Virus record (IMG/VR): IMGVR_UViG_3300025889_000494
Span: 1-33,461 of that record
Length of the DNA: 33,461 bases
Source: a virus
Direction: 5' to 3' (one strand)
Shown one piece after another: positions 14,746 through 24,274 of this stretch (positions within the stretch are counted from its first letter, which is position 1; each line of letters starts with the position of its first letter). The position numbers and the translations under genes were made by a program. The notes below the pieces were generated by a model. It searched no databases, was not told where the DNA came from, and was given only the letters and a program-made list of their open reading frames with translations.

Positions 14746-15392
14746 TGACATATTTAGACTTGGTAAACAGCGTAATGCGTAGGCTCCGTGAGACTGAAGC
14801 GTCTACATGGAACGAGAACAGCTACTCTACGATGGTAGGTGACTTCGTAAACGACGCCATGATACACGTACAGAACGCTCACAACTGGTCACAGCTAATC
14901 ACTGAGATCACAATCACTACTACTGCCTCGGACGATACTGAGGTTGTAGAGACTCTCGGAGAGCATGGTCAGATATGGCACGTGCTCAACGACACGCAGA
15001 ACACTAAGCTGCGTATGATGGATAGAGGCACTATGAAGGTGCAGAAGTCACTGTCTGGTAATCCTTCTGGACCGCCTACGCACTATGCAAGCTATGCGCA
15101 GGCTACGGACGGGGACTTGGAGATTCAACTCTACCCTACTCCTGACGCAGTGTACACCCTGTTAGTGCTGGGTAAGAAACATCAGGCACGTATGACAGAC
15201 GACGCTGACGTACTACTCGTACCAGCAGACCCTGTTATACAGTTCGCCTACGCTTACTGCTTGGAAGAGCGGGGCGATACAGGCGGAAGTAATAACATGA
15301 CGCAGATGCAGAGAGCAATGGAATCGCTGGCAGATGCTGTCGGACTAGACATACAACGCGACCCTACACTTGGAGTTTGGGAGACTATTTAA
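14745..15392 (+). CDS. Tail tubular protein A-like (gp11-type adaptor)
   Basis: A 215-residue protein started at the TAATG overlap at 14745, with TTGGAGG upstream. It begins MTYLDLVNSVMRRLRETEAS and includes VNDAMIHVQNAHNWSQL (about 35-51), the pattern of podoviral gp11-like adaptors that extend the portal and form the tail tube with the gp12-type protein encoded next. The order adaptor then nozzle agrees. Length is close to T7 gp11 (196 residues). Confidence 0.83.
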   Translation: MTYLDLVNSVMRRLRETEASTWNENSYSTMVGDFVNDAMIHVQNAHNWSQLITEITITTTASDDTEVVETLGEHGQIWHVLNDTQNTKLRMMDRGTMKVQKSLSGNPSGPPTHYASYAQATDGDLEIQLYPTPDAVYTLLVLGKKHQARMTDDADVLLVPADPVIQFAYAYCLEERGDTGGSNNMTQMQRAMESLADAVGLDIQRDPTLGVWETI

Positions 15393-16894
15393 TGAGATCA
15401 AAGCAGCAACTGGCAGTCGCTCAGGTAAACCCCGGACAGTTCGGGCTGAATACGCAAGACGCTCCACGTCTGCTGCCTGACGGTTTCCTGACTAAGGCGG
15501 ATAACTGTATCATCGACAAGCAGGGACGTATCGCGGCTCGTAAAGGCAGGGAGTATACTACTACTTCGGGCGGTACGTCCTCGGCTATCGAGGCAATATT
15601 CGAGGCAGAGTGGGACGACGGAACGACCACTATGTTCTCTGTAGGGGCTAACAAGGTTTACACAGGCACAACTACGCTAACAGACGTCACTAACGGACAG
15701 ACCATTACAGACAATGCGTGGCAGATTGTGCAGTTGCAGGAGATCGTGTACTTCTTCCAAAGTGGTCACGCCCCGCTGCAATACGATAAAGGCGTTGGTA
15801 CGTTAGAACTTGTAACGGCACACTCGAACTACGTCGGAACCGTAGCTCAGGGGACGTGCGCGTTGTCCGCCTTTGGTCGGCTGTGGACGGCTAAGGACGA
15901 CACGGTTTACTGGAGCGATCTCCTGAACGGTGTCAACTGGGGAGGCGGTACGTCTGGTAGTATCGACTTGTCTACTGTGTTCCCGCAGGATAAGGACACT
16001 GTGACAGGACTGGCATCGCACAACGACTTCCTCGTGATCTTCCTGACTAGGAACATCCTGATCTACAGGGAGGCAGACAGCCCCGCTACGATGAGTATAC
16101 AGGACGTGGTTAGTAACATCGGCTGTCAGCACCGCGATACGATCATCAATACAGGACAGGACATTATATTCCTAGACAAGACTGGTGTAAGATCGCTAGG
16201 CAGGACGATTCAAGAGAAGAGCAGCCCCATCGGGAGCATAAGCCGTAACGTAAACACCGACCTTATATACTGGGTAGACAACGAAGCAGACCCAGTCAGG
16301 GCGGCATACAGCAGGACGAACAGGTTTGTGGTGTACTTCTTCCCTACAGCAGAGATTGCGTACGTATTCGATGTACAGCAGCCGCTACAGGATGGTAGCT
16401 GGAGAGCTACTCGCTGGTCTAACTGGCCTATTAACTGCGGGTACGAGGCAATCGACGGTACTTTCTACCTCGGTGCAGTTAACGGGTTGCAGCACTACAG
16501 CGGGCTGTATACGGACGAGGGCGGCAGCTTTGATATGACTATCAGAGCGCCTCACAAGCAGTACACGGAACAGATGGTACTTCTAATACCTAAGACCTTA
16601 TCGGTGGTGATAGAAGGCGGTAACGTAAACAGTAGTCAGGTTGAGTGGTCGTTCGACTACAATGAAGGATACAAGACCGTGACATACACGACTCCGGGAG
16701 CGACACAAGCGGAGTTTGGAACAGCGGAGTTCGGAGTAGCTCAGTTCTCTGGCGGAGCTGGTAATTCAAGACAACGTGTAAACATCTTCGGAAGCGGGTT
16801 AAGCCTATCATACGGTTGGCAGACCTCAATCAACGGAACAGAGTTAGCCGTTCAGGAGGTTGACATTCACATGATAACAGGAAGGGTATATTAA
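15392..16894 (+). CDS. Tail tubular protein B-like (gp12-type nozzle)
   Basis: A 500-residue protein started at TAATG (15392). The early stretch GLNTQDAPRLLPDGFLTKA with DNCIIDKQGRIAARKG is the usual opening of podoviral nozzle proteins. A beta-propeller-like middle follows (repeated short strands such as LWTAKDDTVYWSDL and VYFFQSGHAPLQYDKG). It should form the tip of the short tail below the gp11-like adaptor. It is shorter than T7 gp12 (about 790 residues), as in many marine relatives. Confidence 0.83.
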   Translation: MRSKQQLAVAQVNPGQFGLNTQDAPRLLPDGFLTKADNCIIDKQGRIAARKGREYTTTSGGTSSAIEAIFEAEWDDGTTTMFSVGANKVYTGTTTLTDVTNGQTITDNAWQIVQLQEIVYFFQSGHAPLQYDKGVGTLELVTAHSNYVGTVAQGTCALSAFGRLWTAKDDTVYWSDLLNGVNWGGGTSGSIDLSTVFPQDKDTVTGLASHNDFLVIFLTRNILIYREADSPATMSIQDVVSNIGCQHRDTIINTGQDIIFLDKTGVRSLGRTIQEKSSPIGSISRNVNTDLIYWVDNEADPVRAAYSRTNRFVVYFFPTAEIAYVFDVQQPLQDGSWRATRWSNWPINCGYEAIDGTFYLGAVNGLQHYSGLYTDEGGSFDMTIRAPHKQYTEQMVLLIPKTLSVVIEGGNVNSSQVEWSFDYNEGYKTVTYTTPGATQAEFGTAEFGVAQFSGGAGNSRQRVNIFGSGLSLSYGWQTSINGTELAVQEVDIHMITGRVY

Positions 16895-19182
16895 TGAGTT
16901 GGATAAGCGATCTACTAAGTGGTGGCGCTCAGTGGTGGGTAGCCGATCAGGCTAATAATAACTATCAAGACGCCTTTAACGCGAACATCACCTCACTACA
17001 GACATTGCAAAACGAAGCCCGTGACTACAATGACGAGGGTACTTTTACGCCGGTTACTGTCACTCCTGATACTACTACTAACTATGGGGGTACTGCACCT
17101 ACGGCTCCGACAGCACCTACTTTGGTAACTACTGGTAGCAGCGGCTACTCAGCTCCAGCGACAGGCCCTACAGGCTACAGTACCGTTAATGGCTACACGC
17201 TGGGCAGCCAGCCGACTGGTTACACTAATGGCTACACGCTGGGAGCACAGCCTACAACTGCTACTAACAGCTATACCGCTGGCATGGGACCGGGTAGTAT
17301 CGCGTCTTCATACGTAGCAGGACAGGCTCCTAGTGGCGTTACGTCCAACTACACGGCAGGGCCCACGGCTCAGCTTGGTGGTGTGAATGTAAACTTACCG
17401 GGACGGTTTCAGGGCGGTGTAGGAGGTCCAGCTAACGTATCACTGAACGGTATGCTCGGATTCTCTGGGTTCAATATACCACAGACTGCTAGTGCTGCAC
17501 AGTACAACGCACCGGGACAGGTTAATACGAACTTGCAGCAGTCCGCGCTGTACAATGCACAGGCACAGTCTCCGCAGTATTCGCAGGGACAGATCGCTAG
17601 TGGTCTACTGGGCGGTCTAACTGCACAGGACGCGCTGTCACAGCTAGGCGGCGGTACAGGACGCAGCGAGCAAGAAATATACGACATGCTAGAAGGCATG
17701 CAGTCTGGTGATCGTGAGCGTGAGCGTCTTGCTCTGCGTGACGAACTGGCTGCACAGGGACGACTAGGCACTGCCTCTAATGCGTACGGCGGTACACCGG
17801 AAGAATTGGCACGTGCTAAGGCTGTAGAGGAGGCGCGAGGCGCTAACGCTATGCGTGCGTTCCAGCTTGCAGGTGAAGAGCAGGGACGATTGGCAACACA
17901 GCGCTTACAGGCTATGGGTCTGGGCGAAGAGTCCGCAGGTCGTCAGAATCAAAACTTACTCCAGAGCTTTGGCTTAGGCACTGAGTCTCAGAACGCTGCT
18001 ACGAACCTGACTAACGTACTGGGCGAGCAGGCACTGCAAGGACGCTCCATCGGTAATCAGTTCCAGCAGGGGCTGCTTAGTGCTGCTCTGAATCAGCGTG
18101 GTCAGGACGTACAGGCTGGTACGAGCATGGCAGGCATCAACAACCAGTATAATCTGGGGATGTTCGGCGCTCAGACCAACGCTCAGGCACAGCAGGCTGC
18201 GGCTACTAACGCTTACAATCAGGTTATGGCACAGCTATACGGTACGGACGTGGGCGCTGCTACGCAGGCTCGTGGTCAGGACGTACAGATGCAGAACGTG
18301 TTGGCTAACGTGTACGGCACGGACGTAAACGCTGCTGTACAGCAAGGACAGCTAGGACTAGAAGCAGACCGTAACACTATCGCCCAGTATCAGGCACAGC
18401 AGACAGCACAGGCTGAGCAGGGACGACAGGCTTTACAGGCTGCTGGTATTAACATCGATGCGTTCCGCGCAGGAGATGCGGCTGCACAGGCTCAGGGAGC
18501 ACAGGCGCTACAAGCTGCCGGTATTAACGTAGACGCCTACAGAGCTGCTGAGCAGGCTAGTCAGGCACAGTCACAGCTTGGTCTACAAGCAGGACAGCAA
18601 AGCATAGATGCCTTTAATGCCTACAATCAGGCTCAGTTCCAGCAGGGACAGCTAGGCGTTCAGGCGGGACAGCAAGGTATAGATGCCTTTAATGCTTACA
18701 ATCAGGGACAGTATCAGCAGGGAATGCTAGGCGTTGAGGCAGGTAATCAGAACATTACCGCATTCAATGCTTTCAACCAAGCGCAGCAGGAAGCAGCACG
18801 GCTTGGGTTACTGGCAGACCAGAACGCTATATCGAACTACAATGCTCAGGCTAATTACAATATCGGTATGGGCGGAGTAAACAATACTGCGTACGCCAAT
18901 TCGTTCTTGAGCGATAGGCAGGCTTTTGACTATGCTCAGTTGAATGCTGAGACACAGTTGAACTCCGAGAGGAACCAACTGGTAGCCGAGGGCTATGCAC
19001 AGACGGCTGGCATGAACGAAGCTACGCTGGCACAGCAGGCAGCAGAGGCACAGATGAACTACGAGCTAGGCAACAATCAACTGATTGTTGACATGCTCTT
19101 AGGTACTATCAACGATCAGACGGGGCAGACAGTAAATACTGGACTGCTAGAGCAGTGGTTCCCCGGACTATTTAGCGGCTAG
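16894..19182 (+). CDS. Internal virion / ejection protein with 25-residue repeats
   Basis: A 762-residue protein started at TAATG. The start MSWISDLLSGGAQWW recalls short-tail internal proteins. Residues about 60-170 are Thr/Gly/Pro/Tyr-rich with YTLG(S/A)QP repeats. The central and C-terminal parts are Ala/Gln-rich and helical. Between residues 486 and 660 there are seven consecutive 25-residue repeats with an invariant hydrophobic pattern (LG-x-QAG-x5-DAFNAYNQ). A long helical repeat protein after the tail-tube genes fits an injected protein that helps form a channel through the cell envelope; this is by analogy with T7 gp14-16, not by clear homology. Confidence 0.72.
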   Translation: MSWISDLLSGGAQWWVADQANNNYQDAFNANITSLQTLQNEARDYNDEGTFTPVTVTPDTTTNYGGTAPTAPTAPTLVTTGSSGYSAPATGPTGYSTVNGYTLGSQPTGYTNGYTLGAQPTTATNSYTAGMGPGSIASSYVAGQAPSGVTSNYTAGPTAQLGGVNVNLPGRFQGGVGGPANVSLNGMLGFSGFNIPQTASAAQYNAPGQVNTNLQQSALYNAQAQSPQYSQGQIASGLLGGLTAQDALSQLGGGTGRSEQEIYDMLEGMQSGDRERERLALRDELAAQGRLGTASNAYGGTPEELARAKAVEEARGANAMRAFQLAGEEQGRLATQRLQAMGLGEESAGRQNQNLLQSFGLGTESQNAATNLTNVLGEQALQGRSIGNQFQQGLLSAALNQRGQDVQAGTSMAGINNQYNLGMFGAQTNAQAQQAAATNAYNQVMAQLYGTDVGAATQARGQDVQMQNVLANVYGTDVNAAVQQGQLGLEADRNTIAQYQAQQTAQAEQGRQALQAAGINIDAFRAGDAAAQAQGAQALQAAGINVDAYRAAEQASQAQSQLGLQAGQQSIDAFNAYNQAQFQQGQLGVQAGQQGIDAFNAYNQGQYQQGMLGVEAGNQNITAFNAFNQAQQEAARLGLLADQNAISNYNAQANYNIGMGGVNNTAYANSFLSDRQAFDYAQLNAETQLNSERNQLVAEGYAQTAGMNEATLAQQAAEAQMNYELGNNQLIVDMLLGTINDQTGQTVNTGLLEQWFPGLFSG
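18349..18873 (+). repeat. Seven 75-bp repeats encoding 25-residue helical units
   Basis: Units begin at 18349, 18424, 18499, 18574, 18649, 18724 and 18799. Units 4 and 5 (18574-18723) are the most similar at both DNA and protein level; outer units are diverged. The constant 25-residue length implies a regular helical stack. Confidence 0.8.
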
Positions 19183-19192
19183 GAGTTAGAAT

Positions 19193-20497
19193 ATGTTAGA
19201 TGGATTGTTCAACATTCAGAAGATATACGCTGATATGATGGACGCCAATAAAGTAGAAGACCCTTTCGAGAAGTACACTCGTCAGGGTCACTCTGCTTCA
19301 ATGGCGGGTATCAAGGCAGCGCAGGACAGGACTCGTAACAGGTTAGGCCTGTTCACTCCTCAGCAGCAGTTTAATCAGGCTGTGAGTCAGATTTACCCTA
19401 ATGCTCCTGACTATAATCAGCAGATGATGACAGCGGCTCAGAGGAATGCTCCAGCTTTCGTACCTCAGCTTGCACAGGCTCAGACTATAATGCAGCAGCA
19501 GAGAGTAGACAGGGCAGAGCAAGAGCGTCAAAGAAGATTTCAGGAAGGAGTGCAAACCGAGCAGGGTAGACTTGCAGCTCTTGCGGCTGGCCGAGCTAAT
19601 CGGGAGGAAGCACGAGCACAGCAATTGCATGAGTATGAATTACGTCAATTACAAGCTCAAGCGACATTGTCTGAGATGCAGCTAACGGGAGAAATTCCAG
19701 AGACTGTGGACGTACATGCGGTGGAGACGTTTCAGAACGGTACTGTGCTTATAGCTACAGACGATGGTCAAACCTTCGTACGTGACCGCGCTGGAAATAA
19801 GCTAACCGGAGAGGAGGCTGCTAAGGCATTAGAGCAGGCTAGGACTGACGAGATGGACTTTGAAAGTAGGGCCTTACTACAGAAGGGAATCGCTGAGGCG
19901 GAAGTTAATACCTTCAATAAAGCCGTTTCAGACGCTGAAGATGCGTTAGGTGGTCTTGCTGAAGCGTATCGTATCAGGGAACTCCTAGAACTCGTCGATA
20001 CTGGCGCATGGGAAGCTGGTAAGTTACAGGCTAAGCTACTGTTTGGGTCTGAAGGGGTAGATTGGGACAGTGTTAACAATGCAGTAGAACTCCGTAATCG
20101 AATGGGCGCGTCTGTAATATCTAGGCTGAAGGAGTCTTTTGGGGCATCCTTTACCGAGAGGGAAGGGGCGAAACTTGAGCAGTTCTCAGCGTCCTTTAGC
20201 AATACTACGGAGTCTAACATTAGACTTATTGACGGTATAATTAGCAGTGCGGAGAGTCGTGTAGGTAGGGCTGTTGGCTTAGCCGCTGATTATGGAAGCA
20301 TGACAATCGCTAACGACCTGAGAGAGCGTAGAGCATTTAGGTACTCAGGGTACGAGTCAGACAAAGCTGGGACTGACGCTCAGATGTCGACGTCTGCCCC
20401 TAGCGGGTCTGATGGCCCCTCCGTTACACAGTTTACAGATGAAAATGGTAACAAGTGGTTCTGGGACCCTGAGTTCTCTCAATGGTTCAAAAAGTAA
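19193..20497 (+). CDS. Putative internal virion protein
   Basis: A 434-residue, Ala/Gln/Arg-rich helical protein preceded by AGGAG. It begins MLDGLFNIQKIYADMMD. Residues about 95-165 are a long charged helix (MQQQRVDRAEQERQRRFQEG), residues 170-220 form a more compact segment with AVETFQNGTVLIATDDGQTF, and it ends in WFWDPEFSQWFKK. It has no signal or enzyme motif. Position between two other large internal-type proteins supports an ejected core protein. Confidence 0.65.
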   Translation: MLDGLFNIQKIYADMMDANKVEDPFEKYTRQGHSASMAGIKAAQDRTRNRLGLFTPQQQFNQAVSQIYPNAPDYNQQMMTAAQRNAPAFVPQLAQAQTIMQQQRVDRAEQERQRRFQEGVQTEQGRLAALAAGRANREEARAQQLHEYELRQLQAQATLSEMQLTGEIPETVDVHAVETFQNGTVLIATDDGQTFVRDRAGNKLTGEEAAKALEQARTDEMDFESRALLQKGIAEAEVNTFNKAVSDAEDALGGLAEAYRIRELLELVDTGAWEAGKLQAKLLFGSEGVDWDSVNNAVELRNRMGASVISRLKESFGASFTEREGAKLEQFSASFSNTTESNIRLIDGIISSAESRVGRAVGLAADYGSMTIANDLRERRAFRYSGYESDKAGTDAQMSTSAPSGSDGPSVTQFTDENGNKWFWDPEFSQWFKK

Positions 20498-20512
20498 AAA
20501 TAGGGGATTACA

Positions 20513-22312
20513 ATGACTGATTTTTTAAAAGGGCTTCCGCCTGAGTTGCACCATATGGTGGTAGGTCAAAAAGAGGAAGATGCCCCTACGGTTCCTCAAT
20601 ACCCTCAACCGAGACAGCCGGAGCCGCCGTCAAGGCTGGAACAGGGCGCACAGACCGCGTCTGACTTCATAGGCGGGATGGCTACCGGCATGGGCGGCGG
20701 TATAGTCGGTGTTGGCGGCCCTGTAAATAATGCTGCTTCTATGTCTGGATACTACGCCGGGCAGGGAGCTTCGTGGGTAATGGGCGCTAAGGGCATAAGT
20801 ACAGTTCTTAATATGTTAACTAAGGGTCCTAGCGCCTCTACGACAGCTCTTAACGTATTCCAACGTCTGGGACAGCAGAGCATCGCAGCGGAGTCTGGTA
20901 TAGGTGCCGTCGCTGGTGTGGGCGGTTACTATGGCGGTGAGATCGGTGGTGACTTGATGGGAGCCGGTGGAGAGCTTGGCGGAGAATTTATAGGCGCAGC
21001 GCTTTCCTCAGTTCCTACAGCAGTTGCTCTTAACGGTTTGAGGACGCTGACGTCCGCTAGTAGGCATCTGTTCCTTAATGACTCTATACCAACGGCTGAG
21101 CAGTTAAAAGGCGCTTCTGACGTTCTGTATAAGGCACTTGACGACTTTGGAGTCACCATTGACGGGGCGAAGATCGTTCCGGGGTTGGAAGATTTCGCAT
21201 ACAGGGAAGGTATAAAGTTCGGTAGCGACAATCCTAGCAGGATAGGTAGGAGCATAGAGATCATAAAGAAAGCCGCTGACGAGGGCAGGCTTACGTATGG
21301 GGTGCTTCAGAGAGAGATAGAGGCCCTGTCTCCGTATGCAGGAGGTTCAGATACAACCGCTGTTGCTTATAAGAACGCTGTTGACTACCTTAAAACTACA
21401 ATGCTTGATACGAGTAAGAAGAGTAACATCGTCCTCGATAACATCCGGTTGCCGGGTAAAGACGGGGAGGCTTCTCGCAAGGCTGTGGCTATGACGCTTG
21501 AGGAAGTCGTAGAGACGGCTGGTAGGACGTATCAGCGATATAGTTCTGACCGTGCAATTAACGAGGCGTTCGATAGGGCGTACATTCAGTCACTGGAGAA
21601 TGTAAATAAGCAGGGTACGCCCGTCTGGAAGACTATGGATAAGACATTACGTTCATTAGTTGAAGGAAACGGACAAGGCAAATACTTAGACGATAGGCAG
21701 AAAGCTGTTCTTAAGAGGGCCTTAGAGGGTACATCTTTAGAGGAGATATTTAGAAGACTTGGTAAGTTACGGTTTAACTCTGAGGACTTTGTACGGACTA
21801 TGATAATGGGAGCCGGTGTTACGTCTATTGGCGGAGCTGTTGGAGGCGTACCGGGCGCTGCGACAGGTGCAGGGCTGTCAACGGCAGGGTTCCTCACCGC
21901 TCACGTTATAGGTAAGGCAGCACATAATCGGGCAGCTAATATGTTTGAGGGTAACGTCAGACTCGCTCAGCAGGCTATCAGGGCTGGTAATGACCCTGTT
22001 AGGGCGTATCGTGCCTATCAGGCTACTGTACCTAAGCCGCAGCAGAACCCAGAAGACTTAGCTATGCTGTTCATAAGGAATAACGTCGATACTGGCGATC
22101 TAGCTAATATAACAATAAGCAAGGGGAGCTACCTGCTATCCGACGCCGTGATGCTTACTAATGCTATGAGGACTCTCGGAGCTAGTGAGGATGAGAGGGC
22201 GGAGGCGATAGCTCGACGTAGGCAGGCAATACAGCACGCCGATGCTCGAAGGAGTGGGCAGGTGCCTAGTCTGGACGTTCCGACAGTTCCTAATCGCTTC
22301 CAAGGACGTTAG
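20513..22312 (+). CDS. Putative internal virion/ejection protein, Gly-rich membrane-active region
   Basis: A 599-residue protein, last in the rightward operon, with AGGGGA before the ATG. After a Pro-rich acidic start it has Gly-rich hydrophobic stretches (about 45-165, for example GMATGMGGGIVGVGG and GAVAGVGGYYGGEIGG) that resemble glycine-zipper membrane segments. A second such stretch is at about 425-455 (GVTSIGGAVGGVPGA). The rest is helical. The pattern suits a protein inserted into the host membrane during DNA ejection. No lytic transglycosylase motif, as found in T7 gp16, could be seen. Confidence 0.68.
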   Translation: MTDFLKGLPPELHHMVVGQKEEDAPTVPQYPQPRQPEPPSRLEQGAQTASDFIGGMATGMGGGIVGVGGPVNNAASMSGYYAGQGASWVMGAKGISTVLNMLTKGPSASTTALNVFQRLGQQSIAAESGIGAVAGVGGYYGGEIGGDLMGAGGELGGEFIGAALSSVPTAVALNGLRTLTSASRHLFLNDSIPTAEQLKGASDVLYKALDDFGVTIDGAKIVPGLEDFAYREGIKFGSDNPSRIGRSIEIIKKAADEGRLTYGVLQREIEALSPYAGGSDTTAVAYKNAVDYLKTTMLDTSKKSNIVLDNIRLPGKDGEASRKAVAMTLEEVVETAGRTYQRYSSDRAINEAFDRAYIQSLENVNKQGTPVWKTMDKTLRSLVEGNGQGKYLDDRQKAVLKRALEGTSLEEIFRRLGKLRFNSEDFVRTMIMGAGVTSIGGAVGGVPGAATGAGLSTAGFLTAHVIGKAAHNRAANMFEGNVRLAQQAIRAGNDPVRAYRAYQATVPKPQQNPEDLAMLFIRNNVDTGDLANITISKGSYLLSDAVMLTNAMRTLGASEDERAEAIARRRQAIQHADARRSGQVPSLDVPTVPNRFQGR

Positions 22313-22333
22313 AGCTGCACAGAGCGTAGTTTT

Positions 22334-22386
22334 AGCGACGATAGCGACGGGGTATAGTTACCTACTACCTCATCGTTATCGTCGCT
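22334..22386. terminator. Long hairpin at the convergence of the two operons
   Basis: A 21-nt arm (22334-22354) pairs with 22366-22386 around an 11-nt loop. Ten perfect outer pairs (AGCGACGATA with TATCGTCGCT) are followed by a mostly paired inner part with two G-T pairs and one C/A mismatch. It lies between the stops of the rightward operon (22312) and the leftward operon (22418). Neither side has a T-run, so it is not a textbook intrinsic terminator, but position and stability suggest a bidirectional transcription end or mRNA 3'-end stabiliser. Confidence 0.65.
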
Positions 22387-22417
22387 TCTACACTAGAATA
22401 GACACGTCTGAGGGCTA

Positions 22418-24274
22418 TTACAGCTCACAGGCGCCGCCTTTACATGCCAACTCTTGCGAGCTGGTAGTAGTATCGTCTCTCTCCACGACATCCCACTCTA
22501 TTGTTGTGGGCATCTCAGCTTCGAGTAGCTCGAATGTGCCTCGACTTATAGGTTCATAAGGGGCTTGCTGGTAGACGTGACCGTCATACGGCAGGAAACT
22601 TATCCCACTCACCTTATCGAAGTTATTATAAATCCATTGACCGATCTCAAGGAACTCGTGGTCACGGTAGTAGACTGTGACGCTAGGCTTGTGCTCACAC
22701 CAGTGGTCTTGGAACTTCTCCCACAGATCGAGCTGCTCTCTAGCGCTCACCTCATCGGCTGTACGTACATGATCTCCCGCAAATATGGGGAATGAGAACA
22801 CGTAAGCGTTCGGATTGAACGCATCGTCCTCGCATGGTACGCCAGCATCTTGCATAACAGCACTTAACGGGTCAGACTTATCGGCACGGACACGCCTGAT
22901 ATACTGCTTAGCGTATCTGGGGTGTATCCCACTGGCTGCATTAACCAGTTGAGATACAGTGCCGGATGGTTTGACGCAGGTAATTGCTGCGCTTGCGTGT
23001 ATCCCAAGCCTTTCCGCCCAACGACGGTTAGTCTCGACTGCATGTACTCGCAGTTTATGTAAATCCTCGCCTGAACATCCCAATAGATAGGGGCAGTCAA
23101 AGATGCCAGTGATTGATACACCGAGTAGTGCCTCCTCTTCCGTGTTGACCCGCCACTTGGAACGTAAGTAGCGGAAGTCTGTTAGTGTTGCCTGCATTGT
23201 CCCAAGGATAGTAGCCAACTCAACCTTACGCTTCAGACTCTTGAAGTCATCGCTCGGTCTAGCTACCACCTCGGACAGATTACAGAACTGGTTAGGGCGC
23301 AGGATGATCTCAGAGCACGGGTTAGTACCAAAGTGCTCATTGTCTTCCCGCCTGCCGTTACGTGCTGCTACTGCTCTTGCTGCGACTCGGCTGAAGATTC
23401 CTCGCTCTCCGCATTTGCTTTCGTAGAGTTCTTTCCACTCGTTGAGGAACGCCTCGAAGTCCGGCTTTTCGGTATAGCATGCGCTATTATTAGCCAAAGC
23501 CCTATGAGGAGCAGTGATATACCATTCACCATGTTTAGCCCTCCTTATCCTATCGTCCGTTAAGTTCGATAGAGATATCAATGCGCTCCTACGTACACCG
23601 CCGCACACTACCACGTCCGCTATCTTGCAAACCAGATCGTGACACTCTAGTGAACTGAGCCGTCGTCCGGCAGCACCTCGGAAGGTGTCGACTGTGAAGC
23701 GGAAAAGAGACTCAAGAGGTTCTGGGCCACTGCTTCGACCTCCGAAGGTCTTAAGTGGTTCACCTTTTGCTCGAACCTTGGATGTATTCCATCGAGGTAC
23801 TCTTCCCGAATAGAGAAGAGATATGAGTTCTCTGAGTCCTGTAGCCCATCCAAGTTTACTATCTCTAACGTCAATGACCGTATCGGTTTCATAGAAGTCT
23901 TCTCCCACAATCGGCAAGGCAGACACATACTGTCGCTCCACGCTGAACCCTACACCTGTCCCGCACATCAGTACGTAGAGTATTTCGTCGAATGCGCGGG
24001 GATGGTCTATCGGTACGTATGAGCAGTTGAACCCTGCCACGTTATCCCTATCCAATGCAGGCCCTGCTGTCATTAAGGCACGCATCGAGGGCATCACCTC
24101 TAGTCCTACTATTGCCTTGTATAGCTTACTGTACTCAGCATCCGTCAGCTCACACCTCTCACCGAAGTAGTCCATGTAACGGCTGACCGTTTCTTCCCAC
24201 GTCTCCCTGCGCTGTTCACCGTGCAGGTATCGAGCGTAGCGAGACTTGGCTATGTACTTTTGATAGTTATCCAA
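22418..24274 (-). CDS. nrdJ: Class II (adenosylcobalamin) ribonucleoside-triphosphate reductase
   Basis: A 618-residue monomeric-type reductase that makes deoxynucleotides for phage replication. Conserved residues are visible: C84 (GFNCSY) and C331 form the redox pair; NPCSE (318-322) carries the thiyl Cys320 and Glu322; CGGVRRSA is at 224-231. The C-terminal redox cysteines occur as CKGGAC (611-616). The spacing Cys320 to Cys331 is the 11 residues seen in Lactobacillus RTPR. No ATP-cone is present at the N-terminus. The start is TTG at 24274, with AGGAG nine bases upstream inside the preceding small gene. It needs host-supplied or salvaged cobalamin. It is the last gene of the leftward operon. 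Confidence 0.93.
   Translation of the reverse strand: MDNYQKYIAKSRYARYLHGEQRRETWEETVSRYMDYFGERCELTDAEYSKLYKAIVGLEVMPSMRALMTAGPALDRDNVAGFNCSYVPIDHPRAFDEILYVLMCGTGVGFSVERQYVSALPIVGEDFYETDTVIDVRDSKLGWATGLRELISLLYSGRVPRWNTSKVRAKGEPLKTFGGRSSGPEPLESLFRFTVDTFRGAAGRRLSSLECHDLVCKIADVVVCGGVRRSALISLSNLTDDRIRRAKHGEWYITAPHRALANNSACYTEKPDFEAFLNEWKELYESKCGERGIFSRVAARAVAARNGRREDNEHFGTNPCSEIILRPNQFCNLSEVVARPSDDFKSLKRKVELATILGTMQATLTDFRYLRSKWRVNTEEEALLGVSITGIFDCPYLLGCSGEDLHKLRVHAVETNRRWAERLGIHASAAITCVKPSGTVSQLVNAASGIHPRYAKQYIRRVRADKSDPLSAVMQDAGVPCEDDAFNPNAYVFSFPIFAGDHVRTADEVSAREQLDLWEKFQDHWCEHKPSVTVYYRDHEFLEIGQWIYNNFDKVSGISFLPYDGHVYQQAPYEPISRGTFELLEAEMPTTIEWDVVERDDTTTSSQELACKGGACEL

Noticed and set aside
22242-22559. 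105-codon plus-strand ORF over the operon junction
   Set aside because: It spans the convergent hairpin and the antisense of the reductase end, lacks a ribosome site, and its content is low-complexity Ser/Thr.
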